64,000 bases of DNA, taken from Ancrocorticia populi. GTDB lineage: Bacteria; Actinomycetota; Actinomycetes; Actinomycetales; Actinomycetaceae. Where the stretch lies: NCBI RefSeq assembly GCF_003123745.1, contig NZ_QETB01000001.1, positions 310,001-374,000 on the forward strand. The letters are read 5' to 3'. The notes under the pieces are model-generated. The model made no database searches. It worked only from the letters and a program-made list of their open reading frames with translations, and was not told the DNA's origin. Of the stretch, positions 25,645 through 34,950 are shown piece by piece (position 1 is the stretch's first letter; the number at the start of each line of letters is the position of its first letter). A program made the translations under genes and the position numbers.

Positions 25645-26673
25645 GTGATGGATTTTGGGCCCGATGTTTCCACTTATGAGGGCAAGCGAGTGGGGCTATT
25701 CGGTGACTACTTCTATCCGCTCCATCGCGGCCACCTCACCCAGATTGATGAGGCCGCCACGCGCGTTGACGTGTTGTTTGTGGCCGTTTTTGCGAACGAT
25801 CCCCACGAGCAGTCACTGATCGCAGGAACCGAGTTCGCCCAGTTGAGCCCCCGGCTCCGCGAACGATGGCTCTCCGAGCTTTTCGCCGCACGCCCGAATA
25901 TTCGGGTGCTCACCGCTCCTGTTGGCTCCGATCACACGGCGAGCTTCCACGAACTGGCGCTCCGCTGTCACCACATCGACGAGGTGTTCGTCCAAGACGA
26001 TGAAACTGCAGCCGAGATGGAGACCGCCCTGCCCGGTACCGCACGCGTCACGCTGCCTCCCAATACCCCGGACGCCGCTACGATCCGCCGCGAAGGCACC
26101 AGTGCTCACTGGGAAGCCCTGCCCCGGCCGGTCCAGCTTCATTACACGAAACGGGTCGCGTTTTGCGGCTGGGAAAGCTCCGGAAAGTCTTTCACCGCCG
26201 AACACATCGCCCGCGTGCTCGCCACCACCTGTGTCCCCGAGTACGGCCGCGAATACTACGAGCAATTGGGTGGCTACGAGGACATCGCCGAAAGTCAGGA
26301 CGCCTTGAACACCGCTTCCGGCCAGCTCCATTCCCTTGAGCGGGCTGTAGGTAACCGGATTCTGTGCGTGGATACGGACTTGATATATACCCAGTTTTAT
26401 CATCTGAAGGATTTTGGGTGGATGCATCCCGCGCTTGACGCCCTGGTCCGAGCGAACGCCGAGAAAATCGACGAGTGGATTTTTCTAGAGCCCCGGAACC
26501 CTCTCGCTGATGACGGCTCCAGATTTAGGTATAACGACGACGAACGCCAATCCACCTCTAACTCCCTCCAAGAAGTGTACCGGCATTATGGGGTTAACCT
26601 GCATGTTGTCGATGAGGCGGATGACGCGAAGCGCTTGCAGGTATGCGAGGAGTTGGTGCGCTCCTTCATGTGA
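25645..26673 (+). CDS. nadR: NadR-type NMN adenylyltransferase / ribosylnicotinamide kinase
   Basis: 342 aa, two domains. The N-terminal nucleotidyltransferase has GLFGDYFYPLHRGHL, the HxGH-type motif at residues 27-30, for making NAD from NMN. The C-terminal kinase has a Walker A in GWESSGKS (residues 175-182) and VDTDLIYTQFYHL, typical of the NadR nicotinamide riboside kinase. The N-terminal helix-turn-helix repressor domain of enterobacterial NadR is absent, so this is an enzyme only. The start is GTG 25645 or ATG 25648, with a strong AAGGAGG. The divergent NCS1 carrier may feed it. Confidence 0.85.
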   Translation: MMDFGPDVSTYEGKRVGLFGDYFYPLHRGHLTQIDEAATRVDVLFVAVFANDPHEQSLIAGTEFAQLSPRLRERWLSELFAARPNIRVLTAPVGSDHTASFHELALRCHHIDEVFVQDDETAAEMETALPGTARVTLPPNTPDAATIRREGTSAHWEALPRPVQLHYTKRVAFCGWESSGKSFTAEHIARVLATTCVPEYGREYYEQLGGYEDIAESQDALNTASGQLHSLERAVGNRILCVDTDLIYTQFYHLKDFGWMHPALDALVRANAEKIDEWIFLEPRNPLADDGSRFRYNDDERQSTSNSLQEVYRHYGVNLHVVDEADDAKRLQVCEELVRSFM

Positions 26674-26863
26674 GGGCACGTCGTCGTCGGAAAAACTCCT
26701 CAACCACATTTTTCACGCAAACCCGGGTTTTGGATTAGCGGAAGGGTCCAAGGTTTGAAATTGGCATCCCACGTACTGGGATAACTCGTATTATCTGGTT
26801 ACGCGCCCAAGCGCGGGGGAGGGGACAACACACACGCCTCCCATGAATGGAAGGGATGTACCC

Positions 26864-27853
26864 GTGAAGAGGACACGTTCTTTGGCAGCGACGCTCGCCT
26901 GCGCAGCTCTCGTGCTGACCGCATGCGGATCGTCTGACGATGCCGACACAAGCAATGGCTCAAGCGATGAGTCTTACAACATCGCGGTGACACAGATTGT
27001 CACGCACGATTCACTCGATCAGTCGATCGAGGGATTCAAGCAGGCACTCGAAGATGAGGGCCTCGATGTCACATACGACGATCAGAACGCCAACAATGAC
27101 CAGACGGTTGTTGCTTCGATCTCAGGGACGATCGCCTCGAGCGATACCGATCTGGCACTCGGTGTGGGCACGCCAATGGCTCAGGGACTAGCGCAGTCCA
27201 TCGCGGACAAGCCGATCCTGTTCACTGCGGTGACCGATCCGGTGGACGCCGGGCTGGTGGATTCCCTTGAGGCACCTGGAGCAAACGTCACTGGAACAAC
27301 CGATGCGAACCCTGTTGTTGAACAGCTGGAACTCATCAAGCAGATCGTCCCAGATGTGGAGACCGTGGGGGTTATCTACAACTCTGGTGAGGCCAACTCC
27401 GCCGTGCAGGTGCAGTGGCTGAAGGACGCTGCTGCCGATCAGGACATTGAGGTAAAGGAAGCGACGCTCTCCAACACCTCCGAGGTGCAGCAGGCTGCCA
27501 ATTCGCTCGATGTGGATGCCATTTACGTCCCCACCGATAACACCGTGATTTCCGCCTTCGATTCCGTGATCCAGGTGGGCGAATCCAAGTCGATTCCTGT
27601 GTTCCCGGCCGAGGGCGATTCTGTTGCCAAGGGCGGGCTTGCCACCTACGGTCTTAACTACTTCGATCTGGGCTACCAGACGGGCGAGATGGCCATCGAG
27701 ATCCTCGTTAACGGCGCCGATCCTGCCAGCATGGCGGTAGAGACCCAGAAAGAGCCCGTCATTTACCTGAACCTTGGCGCAGCTGAACGCATGGGCGTTG
27801 AGCTGCCTCAAGAGGTTATTGACCAGGCCGACGAAGCCAACATCACCGAATAG
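26864..27853 (+). CDS. ABC transporter substrate-binding lipoprotein (TrpX-like family)
   Basis: About 329 aa from the GTG at 26864; GGAAGGGA 9-16 bases upstream supports it over the ATG at 26843, which would put that site inside the gene. The signal peptide is VKRTRSLAATLACAALVLTAC with lipobox LTAC, so the protein is anchored outside the membrane. The mature part is the periplasmic-binding fold of the family that includes TrpX (VTQIVTHDSLDQSIEGF, GVGTPMAQGLAQSI, GTTDANPVVEQLELIKQ). It works with the permease and ATPase downstream. Substrate not determined; tryptophan or another aromatic compound is possible from the family. Confidence 0.85.
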   Translation: MKRTRSLAATLACAALVLTACGSSDDADTSNGSSDESYNIAVTQIVTHDSLDQSIEGFKQALEDEGLDVTYDDQNANNDQTVVASISGTIASSDTDLALGVGTPMAQGLAQSIADKPILFTAVTDPVDAGLVDSLEAPGANVTGTTDANPVVEQLELIKQIVPDVETVGVIYNSGEANSAVQVQWLKDAAADQDIEVKEATLSNTSEVQQAANSLDVDAIYVPTDNTVISAFDSVIQVGESKSIPVFPAEGDSVAKGGLATYGLNYFDLGYQTGEMAIEILVNGADPASMAVETQKEPVIYLNLGAAERMGVELPQEVIDQADEANITE

Positions 27854-27923
27854 CTAGGGTTTGACGGATGTCCACAAAGGCCTCCGTCAAAACGCCGCCC
27901 TGGCCCAGCACTTAGGACCACAC

Positions 27924-28871
27924 ATGATAACTGCCGTTGAACTGGGATTGCTCTACGCCATCATGGCGCTAGGCGTCTATCTGACGTTCCGCATTCTCGA
28001 ATTTGCGGATCTAACGGTTGACGGCAGTTTTACTACGGGAGCCGCAGTTGCCGCCATTTCCATAGTGAATGGCGTGAATCCCTTCCTTGCAACTGCTGCA
28101 GCCTTCGTTGCTGGGCTCGGGGCTGGTGTGATCACCGGTATTCTGCACACCAAGGCGAATATCGATGGGCTACTGGCCGGTATTCTCACGCAGATTGGCC
28201 TGTATTCGGTCAACCTGCGGATCATGGGGGCGGCCAACGTTTCACTGCTGCGTAATGACACCTTGTTTTCGGGACTGCGTGCGGACGGTAACCTAGGCGG
28301 CGGATCTTGGCTTGGCACCGCCTACTTGGCGCCCGTGGCACTCGTAGTTCTCCTCCTCATGATTTGGTTCCTCAACACCAATCTTGGGTTGGCGATGCGA
28401 GCCACCGGCGATAACTCCGAAATGATCCGCTCCTTCGGAGTGTCAACCGACGCCCAGAAGATTCTCGGGCTATCACTCTCCAACGGGCTCGTTGCGCTCT
28501 CGGGTGCACTCGTGGCCCAATATCAGGGATTTGCTGATGTTTCGATGGGAATCGGCATCATCGTTGCGGGCCTCGCTTCGGTCATCATTGGTCAGGCGAT
28601 CTTCGGGCGCCTGACTATCGTGCGTGCCGCTACCGCGGCGGTATTTGGCGCGGTGCTCTACCGCGTTGTTATTCAGCTCGCCCTCATGGCGGGGCTGAAC
28701 CCGAACGATATGAAGCTGATCTCCGCAATCCTTGTGGTGATCGCACTCGTGGTTCCCCAGATGAAGATCGTGAAGAAAGTGCCTCATCGCTTCACACCCG
28801 CCTGGCGGACGGGAAAGTCCGAGGTAGTCCCCGCCGAAGGGGTAGAGCCCGCCGAAGGAGAGGAAGCCTGA
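27924..28871 (+). CDS. ABC transporter permease of the TrpX-like importer
   Basis: About 315 aa from the ATG giving MITAVELGLLYAIMALGVYL; the frame open from 27861 adds a hydrophilic leader without an obvious role. It has about 8-9 membrane segments and resembles the branched-chain/ribose-type permeases (TFRILEFADLTVDGSF, the family-specific early segment, and GLAMRATGDNSEMIRSFGVS, the cytoplasmic loop that meets the ATPase). The C-terminal tail is acidic and repetitive (VPAEGVEPAEGEEA). The stop overlaps the ATPase start by one base (TGATG). Confidence 0.8.
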   Translation: MITAVELGLLYAIMALGVYLTFRILEFADLTVDGSFTTGAAVAAISIVNGVNPFLATAAAFVAGLGAGVITGILHTKANIDGLLAGILTQIGLYSVNLRIMGAANVSLLRNDTLFSGLRADGNLGGGSWLGTAYLAPVALVVLLLMIWFLNTNLGLAMRATGDNSEMIRSFGVSTDAQKILGLSLSNGLVALSGALVAQYQGFADVSMGIGIIVAGLASVIIGQAIFGRLTIVRAATAAVFGAVLYRVVIQLALMAGLNPNDMKLISAILVVIALVVPQMKIVKKVPHRFTPAWRTGKSEVVPAEGVEPAEGEEA

Positions 28872-29662
28872 TGCTCGAACTAACTGGTATCACCAAGACC
28901 TTCTTCCCCGGAACGGTCAATGAGCGCAAGGCACTCGTCAACGTTGATCTCAACCTGCGCGAGGGCGATTTCGTCACCGTGATCGGCTCCAATGGCGCCG
29001 GCAAGTCCACCCTCCTCAACGTCGTGTCCGGTTCGATCCGTAGTGATAGCGGAACCGTTGTGATCGGCGGCAAGAACGTCACAAAGCTAACCGATTACCA
29101 GCGCGCCGCCTATATTGGCAGGGTCTTCCAGAACCCCTCGGCAGGCACCGCGCCGCACATGACCATCGAGGAGAACCTTGCGATGGCCAAGAAGCGCGGC
29201 AAGCGCCGCGGGCTCGGATGGTCCGTGAAGAAGTCATTGCGGCAGGAGTTTCGGGACGATCTGGCAACTCTGGAGCAGGGCCTGGAGGACCGGCTCGATG
29301 ATTGGGTCGGTCTACTTTCGGGCGGCCAGCGCCAGTCCCTTTCCCTCCTCATGGCCACCTTCACCAACCCGCAGATCCTCCTACTGGACGAGCACACGGC
29401 CGCCCTCGATCCCCAGCGCGCCGCCTCGGTCACGAAGATCACCGCGGAACTGGTGGAAGCTCAAGGGCTAACCACCCTCATGGTCACCCACAATATGGAG
29501 CAGGCCCTCGCCATGGGCAATCGCCTCATCATGATGCATCAAGGCGAAATCATCCTCGACGTTGATGGTATTGAGAAGGCATCGATGACAGTGCCCGATC
29601 TCCTCGCCGAGTTCGAGAAGCACCGTGGGGCCGAACTGAGCGATAAGGATCTGCTTCAGTAG
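28871..29662 (+). CDS. ABC transporter ATP-binding protein of the TrpX-like importer
   Basis: 263 aa. Walker A is GSNGAGKST, the Q-loop is RVFQNPSAGTAPHMTI, and the signature is LLSGGQRQSLSLLMA. Walker B is ILLLDEHTAALD, with His in place of the usual Pro, as is frequent in this subfamily, and the H-loop is MVTHNMEQAL. A basic insertion (KKRGKRRGLGWSVKK) precedes the signature. It energises uptake together with the two preceding genes, which form a complete operon: binding protein, permease, ATPase. Confidence 0.85.
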   Translation: MLELTGITKTFFPGTVNERKALVNVDLNLREGDFVTVIGSNGAGKSTLLNVVSGSIRSDSGTVVIGGKNVTKLTDYQRAAYIGRVFQNPSAGTAPHMTIEENLAMAKKRGKRRGLGWSVKKSLRQEFRDDLATLEQGLEDRLDDWVGLLSGGQRQSLSLLMATFTNPQILLLDEHTAALDPQRAASVTKITAELVEAQGLTTLMVTHNMEQALAMGNRLIMMHQGEIILDVDGIEKASMTVPDLLAEFEKHRGAELSDKDLLQ

Positions 29663-29791
29663 CGCGGCAGCGGCGTCGCGTTCGTTGTCTCGTCGTCGTC
29701 TTGTCGTAGTCTCGTCGTCGGTAAAAATACCCGTTCTCATAGGACCAACTTCAGTGGCACGGGACCCGGCGGGCGTGGGAGAATAGGGGCC

Positions 29792-30529
29792 ATGACTTAC
29801 ACCCTCGTACTGCTCCGCCACGGCGAGAGCGAATGGAACGCGAAGAACCTCTTCACGGGCTGGGTTGATGTGCCGCTCTCCGAAAAGGGCCGCGCGGAAG
29901 CCTCCCACGGAGGTGAGCTTCTCAAGGAAGCTGGCGTGCTACCCGACAAGCTGTACACCTCGATGCTGCGCCGCGCGATCATGACGGCCAACCTCTCGCT
30001 GGACGCGGCCGATCGCCACTGGATCCCAGTGGAGCGCAACTGGCGCCTGAACGAGCGCCATTACGGCGCCCTGCAAGGTCTCAACAAGAAGGAGACCCGC
30101 GACAAGTACGGCGAAGAGCAGTTCATGGCATGGCGCCGCTCCTATGATGTGCCGCCGCCCGCCATCGAGGCTGGCTCCGAGTACTCGCAGGATACCGATC
30201 CCCGCTACGCAGGCGAGCCCATCCCCATGACCGAGTGCCTCAAGGATGTTCTTGAGCGCCTGATGCCCTACTGGAACGACGTGATTGTTCCGGACATCAA
30301 GACTGGCAAGACGATTATGATTGCCGCACACGGTAACTCCCTGCGCGCGATCGTCAAGTACCTTGATGACATTTCCGATGATGAAATCGCCGGCGTCAAC
30401 ATCCCTACCGGAATTCCGCTCGTCTACGAGCTGGACGAGGAAACCTTGAAGCCCATCAAGAAGGGTGGCAAGTACCTCGATCCCGAGGCTGAGGCGAAGA
30501 TCGCCGCCGTTGCCAACCAGGGCAAGTAG
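29792..30529 (+). CDS. gpmA: 2,3-bisphosphoglycerate-dependent phosphoglycerate mutase
   Basis: 245 aa, normal length. The catalytic histidine is in [10 protein letters not shown] and the second in [15 protein letters not shown]. The cofactor-type insertion [14 protein letters not shown] is present in the form [11 protein letters not shown]. It interconverts 3- and 2-phosphoglycerate in glycolysis and gluconeogenesis. In many actinobacteria this gene stands next to senX3-regX3; here phoU lies between, on the other strand. A strong terminator follows 24 bp after the stop. Confidence 0.92.
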   Translation: MTYTLVLLRHGESEWNAKNLFTGWVDVPLSEKGRAEASHGGELLKEAGVLPDKLYTSMLRRAIMTANLSLDAADRHWIPVERNWRLNERHYGALQGLNKKETRDKYGEEQFMAWRRSYDVPPPAIEAGSEYSQDTDPRYAGEPIPMTECLKDVLERLMPYWNDVIVPDIKTGKTIMIAAHGNSLRAIVKYLDDISDDEIAGVNIPTGIPLVYELDEETLKPIKKGGKYLDPEAEAKIAAVANQGK

Positions 30530-30553
30530 GCTGCGAAGCTAGAAAAGCGAAGA

Positions 30554-30588
30554 AAGGGGAGGCGGGACTTGGTGTCCTGCCTCCCCTT
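30554..30588 (+). terminator. Terminator of gpmA
   Basis: A 15-bp stem (30554-30568 with 30574-30588, one G-T wobble) closed by a 5-nt loop. The T-tract is short. Strong hairpin directly after the gene. Confidence 0.8.
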
Positions 30589-30727
30589 CGTACGTGTTCA
30601 TGCGTATTGGGCGTATTGGCCCGGTCGAGATTCGGATTTGGGCTCGCGGCTCGGGATGGGGATTAGGATTTGGGGTCAAGGTTGAGACCCTAGATCATGT
30701 TGGGTGTCAGGCGGTGGCTCGGGTTTT

Positions 30728-30780
30728 GTGACGGTGACGTTTCGGGTGTGACGGTGACACTCCGGGTGTGACGGTGAGGT
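30728..30780. repeat. Tandem 20-bp repeat, 2.8 copies
   Basis: GTGACGGTGAC recurs at 30728, 30748 and 30768 with an exact 20-bp period; the first two units share TCGGGT or CCGGGT ends. It lies in the gene-free stretch 30589-30846 between the 3' ends of gpmA and phoU. No other feature is seen in that stretch. Confidence 0.7.
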
Positions 30781-30846
30781 CTACGCCCGGTTCTAGAGGT
30801 CGCTGTCAGCACTGAAAGGGCACTCTCACGGGTTGAGGGAGGCATG

Positions 30847-31530
30847 CTACCCGAGCATCTCCTCCTCGGTTCCGGGCACGGACTCGTGTTCAGTGTTGAG
30901 CCCGGTTACGAGGAACACCATGCGCCGGGCAACGGAGACTGCGTGGTCCCCGTATCGCTCCAAGAAGCGCCCGAGCAGCACAACGTCTACCACTTCCTGG
31001 CGGGTGAGCGGGTGGTTCTCATCAAGGACAATCTCGAAGGAGCGGCGATGGAAGTTATCCAGAATCTCATCGTTCTCCTCGATTTCTCGGGCCAAACTGA
31101 GGTCCTGAGTCTCGACTAGCTTTGCCACCATCTTCCCCACAGAAGCGGCCTCATCGGCCATGGAGATGAGGAGTTCGTAGGTGGGGCCCTCGGCGGCGGT
31201 TTGCGGGAACCGTCCTCGGGCAATGTAGGCGACGTGCCGGGCCAGATCCCCCATGCGCTCTAGGGTTGCCGCAAGGCGCATTGCGGACACGACGGTGCGA
31301 AGATCGCCGGCTACAGGAGCCTGCCTAGCCAGCAGCGATACCGCCATCTCGTCAACGTTCTGCTCGAGGAAATCGATCTGATGATCGGCGTCAATCACGG
31401 ATTCGGCTAGAGCAAGGTTGGCGTCTTTCAGTGAGGCCGCCGCGCGTTCCATCGCGGTTGCTGCCTGTTTGGCGAGCATGGCGAGGGTGTCCTCTAGGAG
31501 GGACATCTCCTTGCGGAATTCGTGACGCAT
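30847..31530 (-). CDS. phoU: Phosphate transport regulator PhoU
   Basis: About 227 aa from the ATG giving MRHEFRKEMSLLEDTL. It is an all-helical protein of two three-helix bundles, each with the E/D-X-X-X-D metal-binding motif: DLRTVVSAMRLAATLERMGD and the second in LGRFLERYGDHAVSVARR. PhoU transmits the state of the Pst transporter to the phosphate-sensing kinase and limits phosphate uptake. It is divergent from senX3-regX3, its expected signalling partners, with about 160 bp between the starts. Confidence 0.92.
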   Translation of the reverse strand: MRHEFRKEMSLLEDTLAMLAKQAATAMERAAASLKDANLALAESVIDADHQIDFLEQNVDEMAVSLLARQAPVAGDLRTVVSAMRLAATLERMGDLARHVAYIARGRFPQTAAEGPTYELLISMADEAASVGKMVAKLVETQDLSLAREIEENDEILDNFHRRSFEIVLDENHPLTRQEVVDVVLLGRFLERYGDHAVSVARRMVFLVTGLNTEHESVPGTEEEMLG

Positions 31531-31693
31531 GGGGCTCCTTAACCTCGGTGGGCACAAAGTGAAGGCGGATGTGCCCAAGCTGCTCTCCTACGTTAACCCA
31601 AGCAGGTGAACGGGCGCTTTGACTTCGGTGAACACTCGGAAAAGTTTGGCTTCTACGAGTGGGAGCGCGCGCTCGGGACCGTAAACTGGGTTC

Positions 31694-32881
31694 ATGCCTA
31701 ATGGAGTGATTCTGTTACTTGCGGCCGGGCTCGGCTTGCTCGTGGGCGCATGGGCCACCGCCGCATTCTTCAATTATGAGCGAAAGCGTGAGCGCGACGT
31801 TGTTCTTCCGCCCCTGACCGATGATCAGGTAACAGCCAGCCCGATTCTGGATTCGCTTCCGCAGGATTACATCATCATTGAGAAAAGTGGCAAGGTTTCG
31901 AGGGCATCCACACGGGCTTATTCTTACGGGATTGTGAACGATGACGAAGTTATCCGCGCCGAATTCACCCGCCTCATCAACGCTGCTCATTCCGACGGGC
32001 TCATCCATGGCCAAGAGATCCGGATGAAGCGTTCCACGCTCACTGAGGATGTGGAATCCCGATTGATTGTACGGTCGGCACCGATGAACGGAGGGCGTGT
32101 GCTGGTGCTGTTCGAGGACAGCACAACGAGGTTGAGGCTTGAAGAGGCCAGGAGGGATTTCACGGCAAATGTGTCGCATGAGCTGAAGAGCCCTATTGGG
32201 TCCATTTCTCTTCTGTCGGAAACGATCGCTGATAGCGCGGATGATCCGGACGCTGTCCGGCACTTTTCTAGCCAGCTCATGACGGAATCGCGCAGGCTTG
32301 GGGTGCTGGTTCAAGAGTTGATCCAGCTGTCTCGGCTTCAAGAGGGGGATGCGTTCCGCACCTCAGAGCTAGTGAGCATCGATGATGTTGTTGCAGAGGC
32401 TATGGACCGCGTGTCTGTGGAGGCAGATACGAGGGACGTGACGTTGGTGACCGGAGGAACCCAAGGCTTATATGTATATGGGGATCAGGCGATGCTCACC
32501 ACTGCTGTACGTAATCTCATCGATAACGCGGTGCGCTACTCGCATCTTCATGGACGTGTTTCAATGGGGATTTCCACGCATGACGGGCTGGTTTCGATCG
32601 CTGTAGTTGATCAGGGAGAAGGCATTGCCCCTGATCAGAAGGATCGAGTATTCGAACGCTTCTATCGGGGAGATAAGGCACGCTCGCGCGAGACGGGCGG
32701 AAGCGGGCTAGGCTTATCCATTGTGAAGCATGTGGTTGCGGATCATGGTGGGCGGATGAGTTTGTGGAGCACGCCAGGGCAGGGATCAACCTTTACCATC
32801 TTGTTGCCCGAGGCAAATCGTCCGCAAGCCGAGGCTCTCGAACAAGAAGCCGTCACTGAGGAACCTGAGACCAACGAGTAA
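31694..32881 (+). CDS. senX3: Phosphate-sensing histidine kinase SenX3
   Basis: 395 aa. One N-terminal membrane helix (GVILLLAAGLGLLVGAWATA) is followed by a PAS-like sensor region (about residues 45-140). The HisKA domain has the phospho-acceptor His162 in NVSHELKSPIGS, and the HATPase domain has the N box (NLIDNAVRYS), G1 (DQGEGIA) and G2 (GGSGLGLSIVKHV) boxes. It lacks an extracellular sensor domain, as SenX3 does; the signal comes through PhoU and the Pst system. The response regulator gene follows by 10 bp. Confidence 0.9.
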   Translation: MPNGVILLLAAGLGLLVGAWATAAFFNYERKRERDVVLPPLTDDQVTASPILDSLPQDYIIIEKSGKVSRASTRAYSYGIVNDDEVIRAEFTRLINAAHSDGLIHGQEIRMKRSTLTEDVESRLIVRSAPMNGGRVLVLFEDSTTRLRLEEARRDFTANVSHELKSPIGSISLLSETIADSADDPDAVRHFSSQLMTESRRLGVLVQELIQLSRLQEGDAFRTSELVSIDDVVAEAMDRVSVEADTRDVTLVTGGTQGLYVYGDQAMLTTAVRNLIDNAVRYSHLHGRVSMGISTHDGLVSIAVVDQGEGIAPDQKDRVFERFYRGDKARSRETGGSGLGLSIVKHVVADHGGRMSLWSTPGQGSTFTILLPEANRPQAEALEQEAVTEEPETNE

Positions 32882-32891
32882 GGATAGACGA

Positions 32892-33587
32892 ATGGCCAAG
32901 ATTCTTGTGGTGGATGACGAGTTGGTTTTTCGTGACACCTTGGCATTTAATCTCAATCGAGACGGATACGAAGTTATCACAGCTGCTGACGGACTGGCTG
33001 CGGTGGAGATAGCATTAGCATCCCATCCGGATCTGGTGTTACTTGACCTCATGCTCCCTGGCATCTCTGGGATCGAGGTGTGCAAGCAGGTCCGTGCATA
33101 CTCCAATGTCCCGATCATTATGGTGACGGCCAAGGACGATGAAATCGATAAGGTTGTTGGCCTTGAGGTTGGGGCAGACGATTACTTGACGAAGCCGTAT
33201 TCATACCGGGAACTTGTTGCGCGGATTCGGGCGGTCCTGCGGCGATCCTCCGCCGATCAGGCGGAGGAAGAGGCGGGCGATACTCTGAGCGTTGGTCACA
33301 TCGTAATGAATACGGGAGCGCACGAAGTGAGCGTGGATGGCCAAGATGTCCAGATGCCGTTGCGTGAGTTCGAGCTACTTGAGCTTTTCATGAATAACCC
33401 TGATCGTGTGCTCACTCGTACTCAAATTCTTGATCGCATATGGGGACTGAATTACATCGGGGATACAAAAACGCTTGACGTCCATGTCAAGAGGATCCGC
33501 GCAAAGATTGAGTCAGATCCGAGCAATCCGTCTACTCTCGTGACTGTGCGAGGGCTTGGCTACAAGCTCGTTTCCTCGGACGAATAG
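32892..33587 (+). CDS. regX3: OmpR/PhoB-family response regulator RegX3
   Basis: 231 aa. The receiver domain has the acidic pair Asp8-Asp9, the phospho-acceptor Asp52 in LVLLDLMLPG and the conserved lysine in VTAKDDE. The winged-helix C-terminal domain includes LREFELLELFMNNPDRVLTR and DVHVKRIRAKIE. It activates phosphate-starvation genes (pst, phosphatases) when phosphorylated by SenX3. It is in an operon with senX3; carD follows from its own probable promoter. Confidence 0.92.
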   Translation: MAKILVVDDELVFRDTLAFNLNRDGYEVITAADGLAAVEIALASHPDLVLLDLMLPGISGIEVCKQVRAYSNVPIIMVTAKDDEIDKVVGLEVGADDYLTKPYSYRELVARIRAVLRRSSADQAEEEAGDTLSVGHIVMNTGAHEVSVDGQDVQMPLREFELLELFMNNPDRVLTRTQILDRIWGLNYIGDTKTLDVHVKRIRAKIESDPSNPSTLVTVRGLGYKLVSSDE

Positions 33588-33644
33588 CGGCGGTTCAGGG
33601 TGCGGGCCCCGGGGCCGAACGCCATCTCCGTTGCAGCGGGAAAG

Positions 33645-33673
33645 TTCTGAGCCTATACCTGCCGTGGTAGAAT
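33645..33673 (+). promoter_or_regulatory. Possible sigma70-type promoter of carD
   Basis: TTCTGA (33645-33650) and TAGAAT (33668-33673) are spaced by 17 bp and lie 43 bp before the carD start. The -10 hexamer is good, the -35 is moderate. An inverted GC-rich segment just before it (about 33600-33620) may end the regX3 message. Confidence 0.4.
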
Positions 33674-33715
33674 GTCTATCTGAACACTCATTCGCAACGA
33701 AGGAGCCTCAACCGA

Positions 33716-34231
33716 ATGGCTTTCAAAATCGGCGAGACAGTCGTCTACCCGCATCACGGAGCTGCCTACATCGAGGATATTTCAACGAAGAAGATTCGTG
33801 GTGAAGAAAAGCTCTATCTCACCCTCCGGGTTATGCAAGGCGACCTCGTGATTCAGGTTCCGGCCGATAAGGTGGAGGACGTAGGCGTTCGGGACGTCTC
33901 CAATGATCAGCAGCTTGAGAATGTCTTTGAGGTGCTGCGCGCTGATCACATTGAGGAACCCTCGAATTGGTCACGGCGCTTTAAGGCTAATAGCGAAAAG
34001 CTCACCTCCGGCGATGTTATCAAGGTTGCCGAGGTAGTCCGTGATCTCACGCGGCGCGATACCGGCCGTCACCTCTCCGCTGGAGAAAAGCGGATGTTAT
34101 CGCAGGCCCGTCAGATTCTTGGGTCCGAAGTTGCTCTGGCACGCGACGTTGATGAGGAAAGGGCGCTAGAGTTCCTCGATGAGATCCTCCAAGAGTCCGC
34201 TCCTGAAGTGGAAACAACCGAAACTGAGTAA
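33716..34231 (+). CDS. carD: CarD-family RNA polymerase-binding transcription factor
   Basis: 171 aa. The N-terminal Tudor-like RNAP-interaction domain begins [20 protein letters not shown] and binds the beta subunit. The helical C-terminal domain contains the [13 protein letters not shown] region with the tryptophan that stabilises the upstream edge of the transcription bubble. CarD stabilises open complexes at rRNA and many housekeeping promoters and is essential in mycobacteria. It heads an operon with ispD (9-bp gap) and ispF, an order conserved in actinobacteria. Confidence 0.93.
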   Translation: MAFKIGETVVYPHHGAAYIEDISTKKIRGEEKLYLTLRVMQGDLVIQVPADKVEDVGVRDVSNDQQLENVFEVLRADHIEEPSNWSRRFKANSEKLTSGDVIKVAEVVRDLTRRDTGRHLSAGEKRMLSQARQILGSEVALARDVDEERALEFLDEILQESAPEVETTETE

Positions 34232-34240
34232 GCTAACGCC

Positions 34241-34948
34241 ATGAGCGTTGCAGCAGTGATAGCGGGTGCCGGAAACGGCACCCGCCTTGGTTTAGATGGG
34301 CCGAAGGCCCTCATCAAACTTGCCGGCGAGCCACTTATTGTCCACGCCGTGCGATCCATGGCCGAATCGGGCGTTGTGGACCGTTGCGTCGTGACTGCCC
34401 CCACTGAAAGCGTCCAGCTTTTCGAAGAGACTCTCGAGCGGGCTGGTTTTGAAGCGACAGTGGTTGCTGGGGGAACAACGCGTCAGGCATCTGTGGCTGC
34501 GGGGCTGGATGCTGCCGGTACGGCCAATTTTGTCCTGATCCATGACGCGGCCCGCGCGCTCACTCCGCCCGGTCTCATTCGCAGGGTGGTGGAAGCCTTA
34601 GAGGCCGGCCATGCGGCCGTTGTGCCCGCGCTACCTGTGGTGGATACGATCAAGCTGGTGGGCGAGCGTGCTACGGACGGGACGGAACCCGTCCTTGAAA
34701 CTTTAGACCGAACCAGCTTGCGGGGTATGCAGACCCCGCAAGGCTTTGATATGGCGGCCGTGCGGGAAGCTCATGTACGGTTCGCGGCGGACGCGGCCGA
34801 GGAAGCTAGTTCGGCCCCCGATGATGCCTTCCTTGTTGAGGCGGTGGGCTATCCCGTTGCCCTCGTTGAAGGAAGCGAATTGGCTCTGAAGATCACTCGT
34901 CCCCTTGACCTGCGGATCGCTGAGCTTCTAGCGGCAAACGAAGGGTAA
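34241..34948 (+). CDS. ispD: 2-C-methyl-D-erythritol 4-phosphate cytidylyltransferase
   Basis: 235 aa. The nucleotide-binding loop is [21 protein letters not shown]; other family motifs are [35 protein letters not shown] and GMQTPQGFD. It transfers CMP to MEP, the third step of the non-mevalonate isoprenoid pathway, in the cytoplasm. ispF, two steps further on, follows immediately. The motif is GAGNGTRLG instead of the more common AAGSGTRLG, still compatible with function. Confidence 0.92.
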   Translation: MSVAAVIAGAGNGTRLGLDGPKALIKLAGEPLIVHAVRSMAESGVVDRCVVTAPTESVQLFEETLERAGFEATVVAGGTTRQASVAAGLDAAGTANFVLIHDAARALTPPGLIRRVVEALEAGHAAVVPALPVVDTIKLVGERATDGTEPVLETLDRTSLRGMQTPQGFDMAAVREAHVRFAADAAEEASSAPDDAFLVEAVGYPVALVEGSELALKITRPLDLRIAELLAANEG

Positions 34949-34950
34949 CC

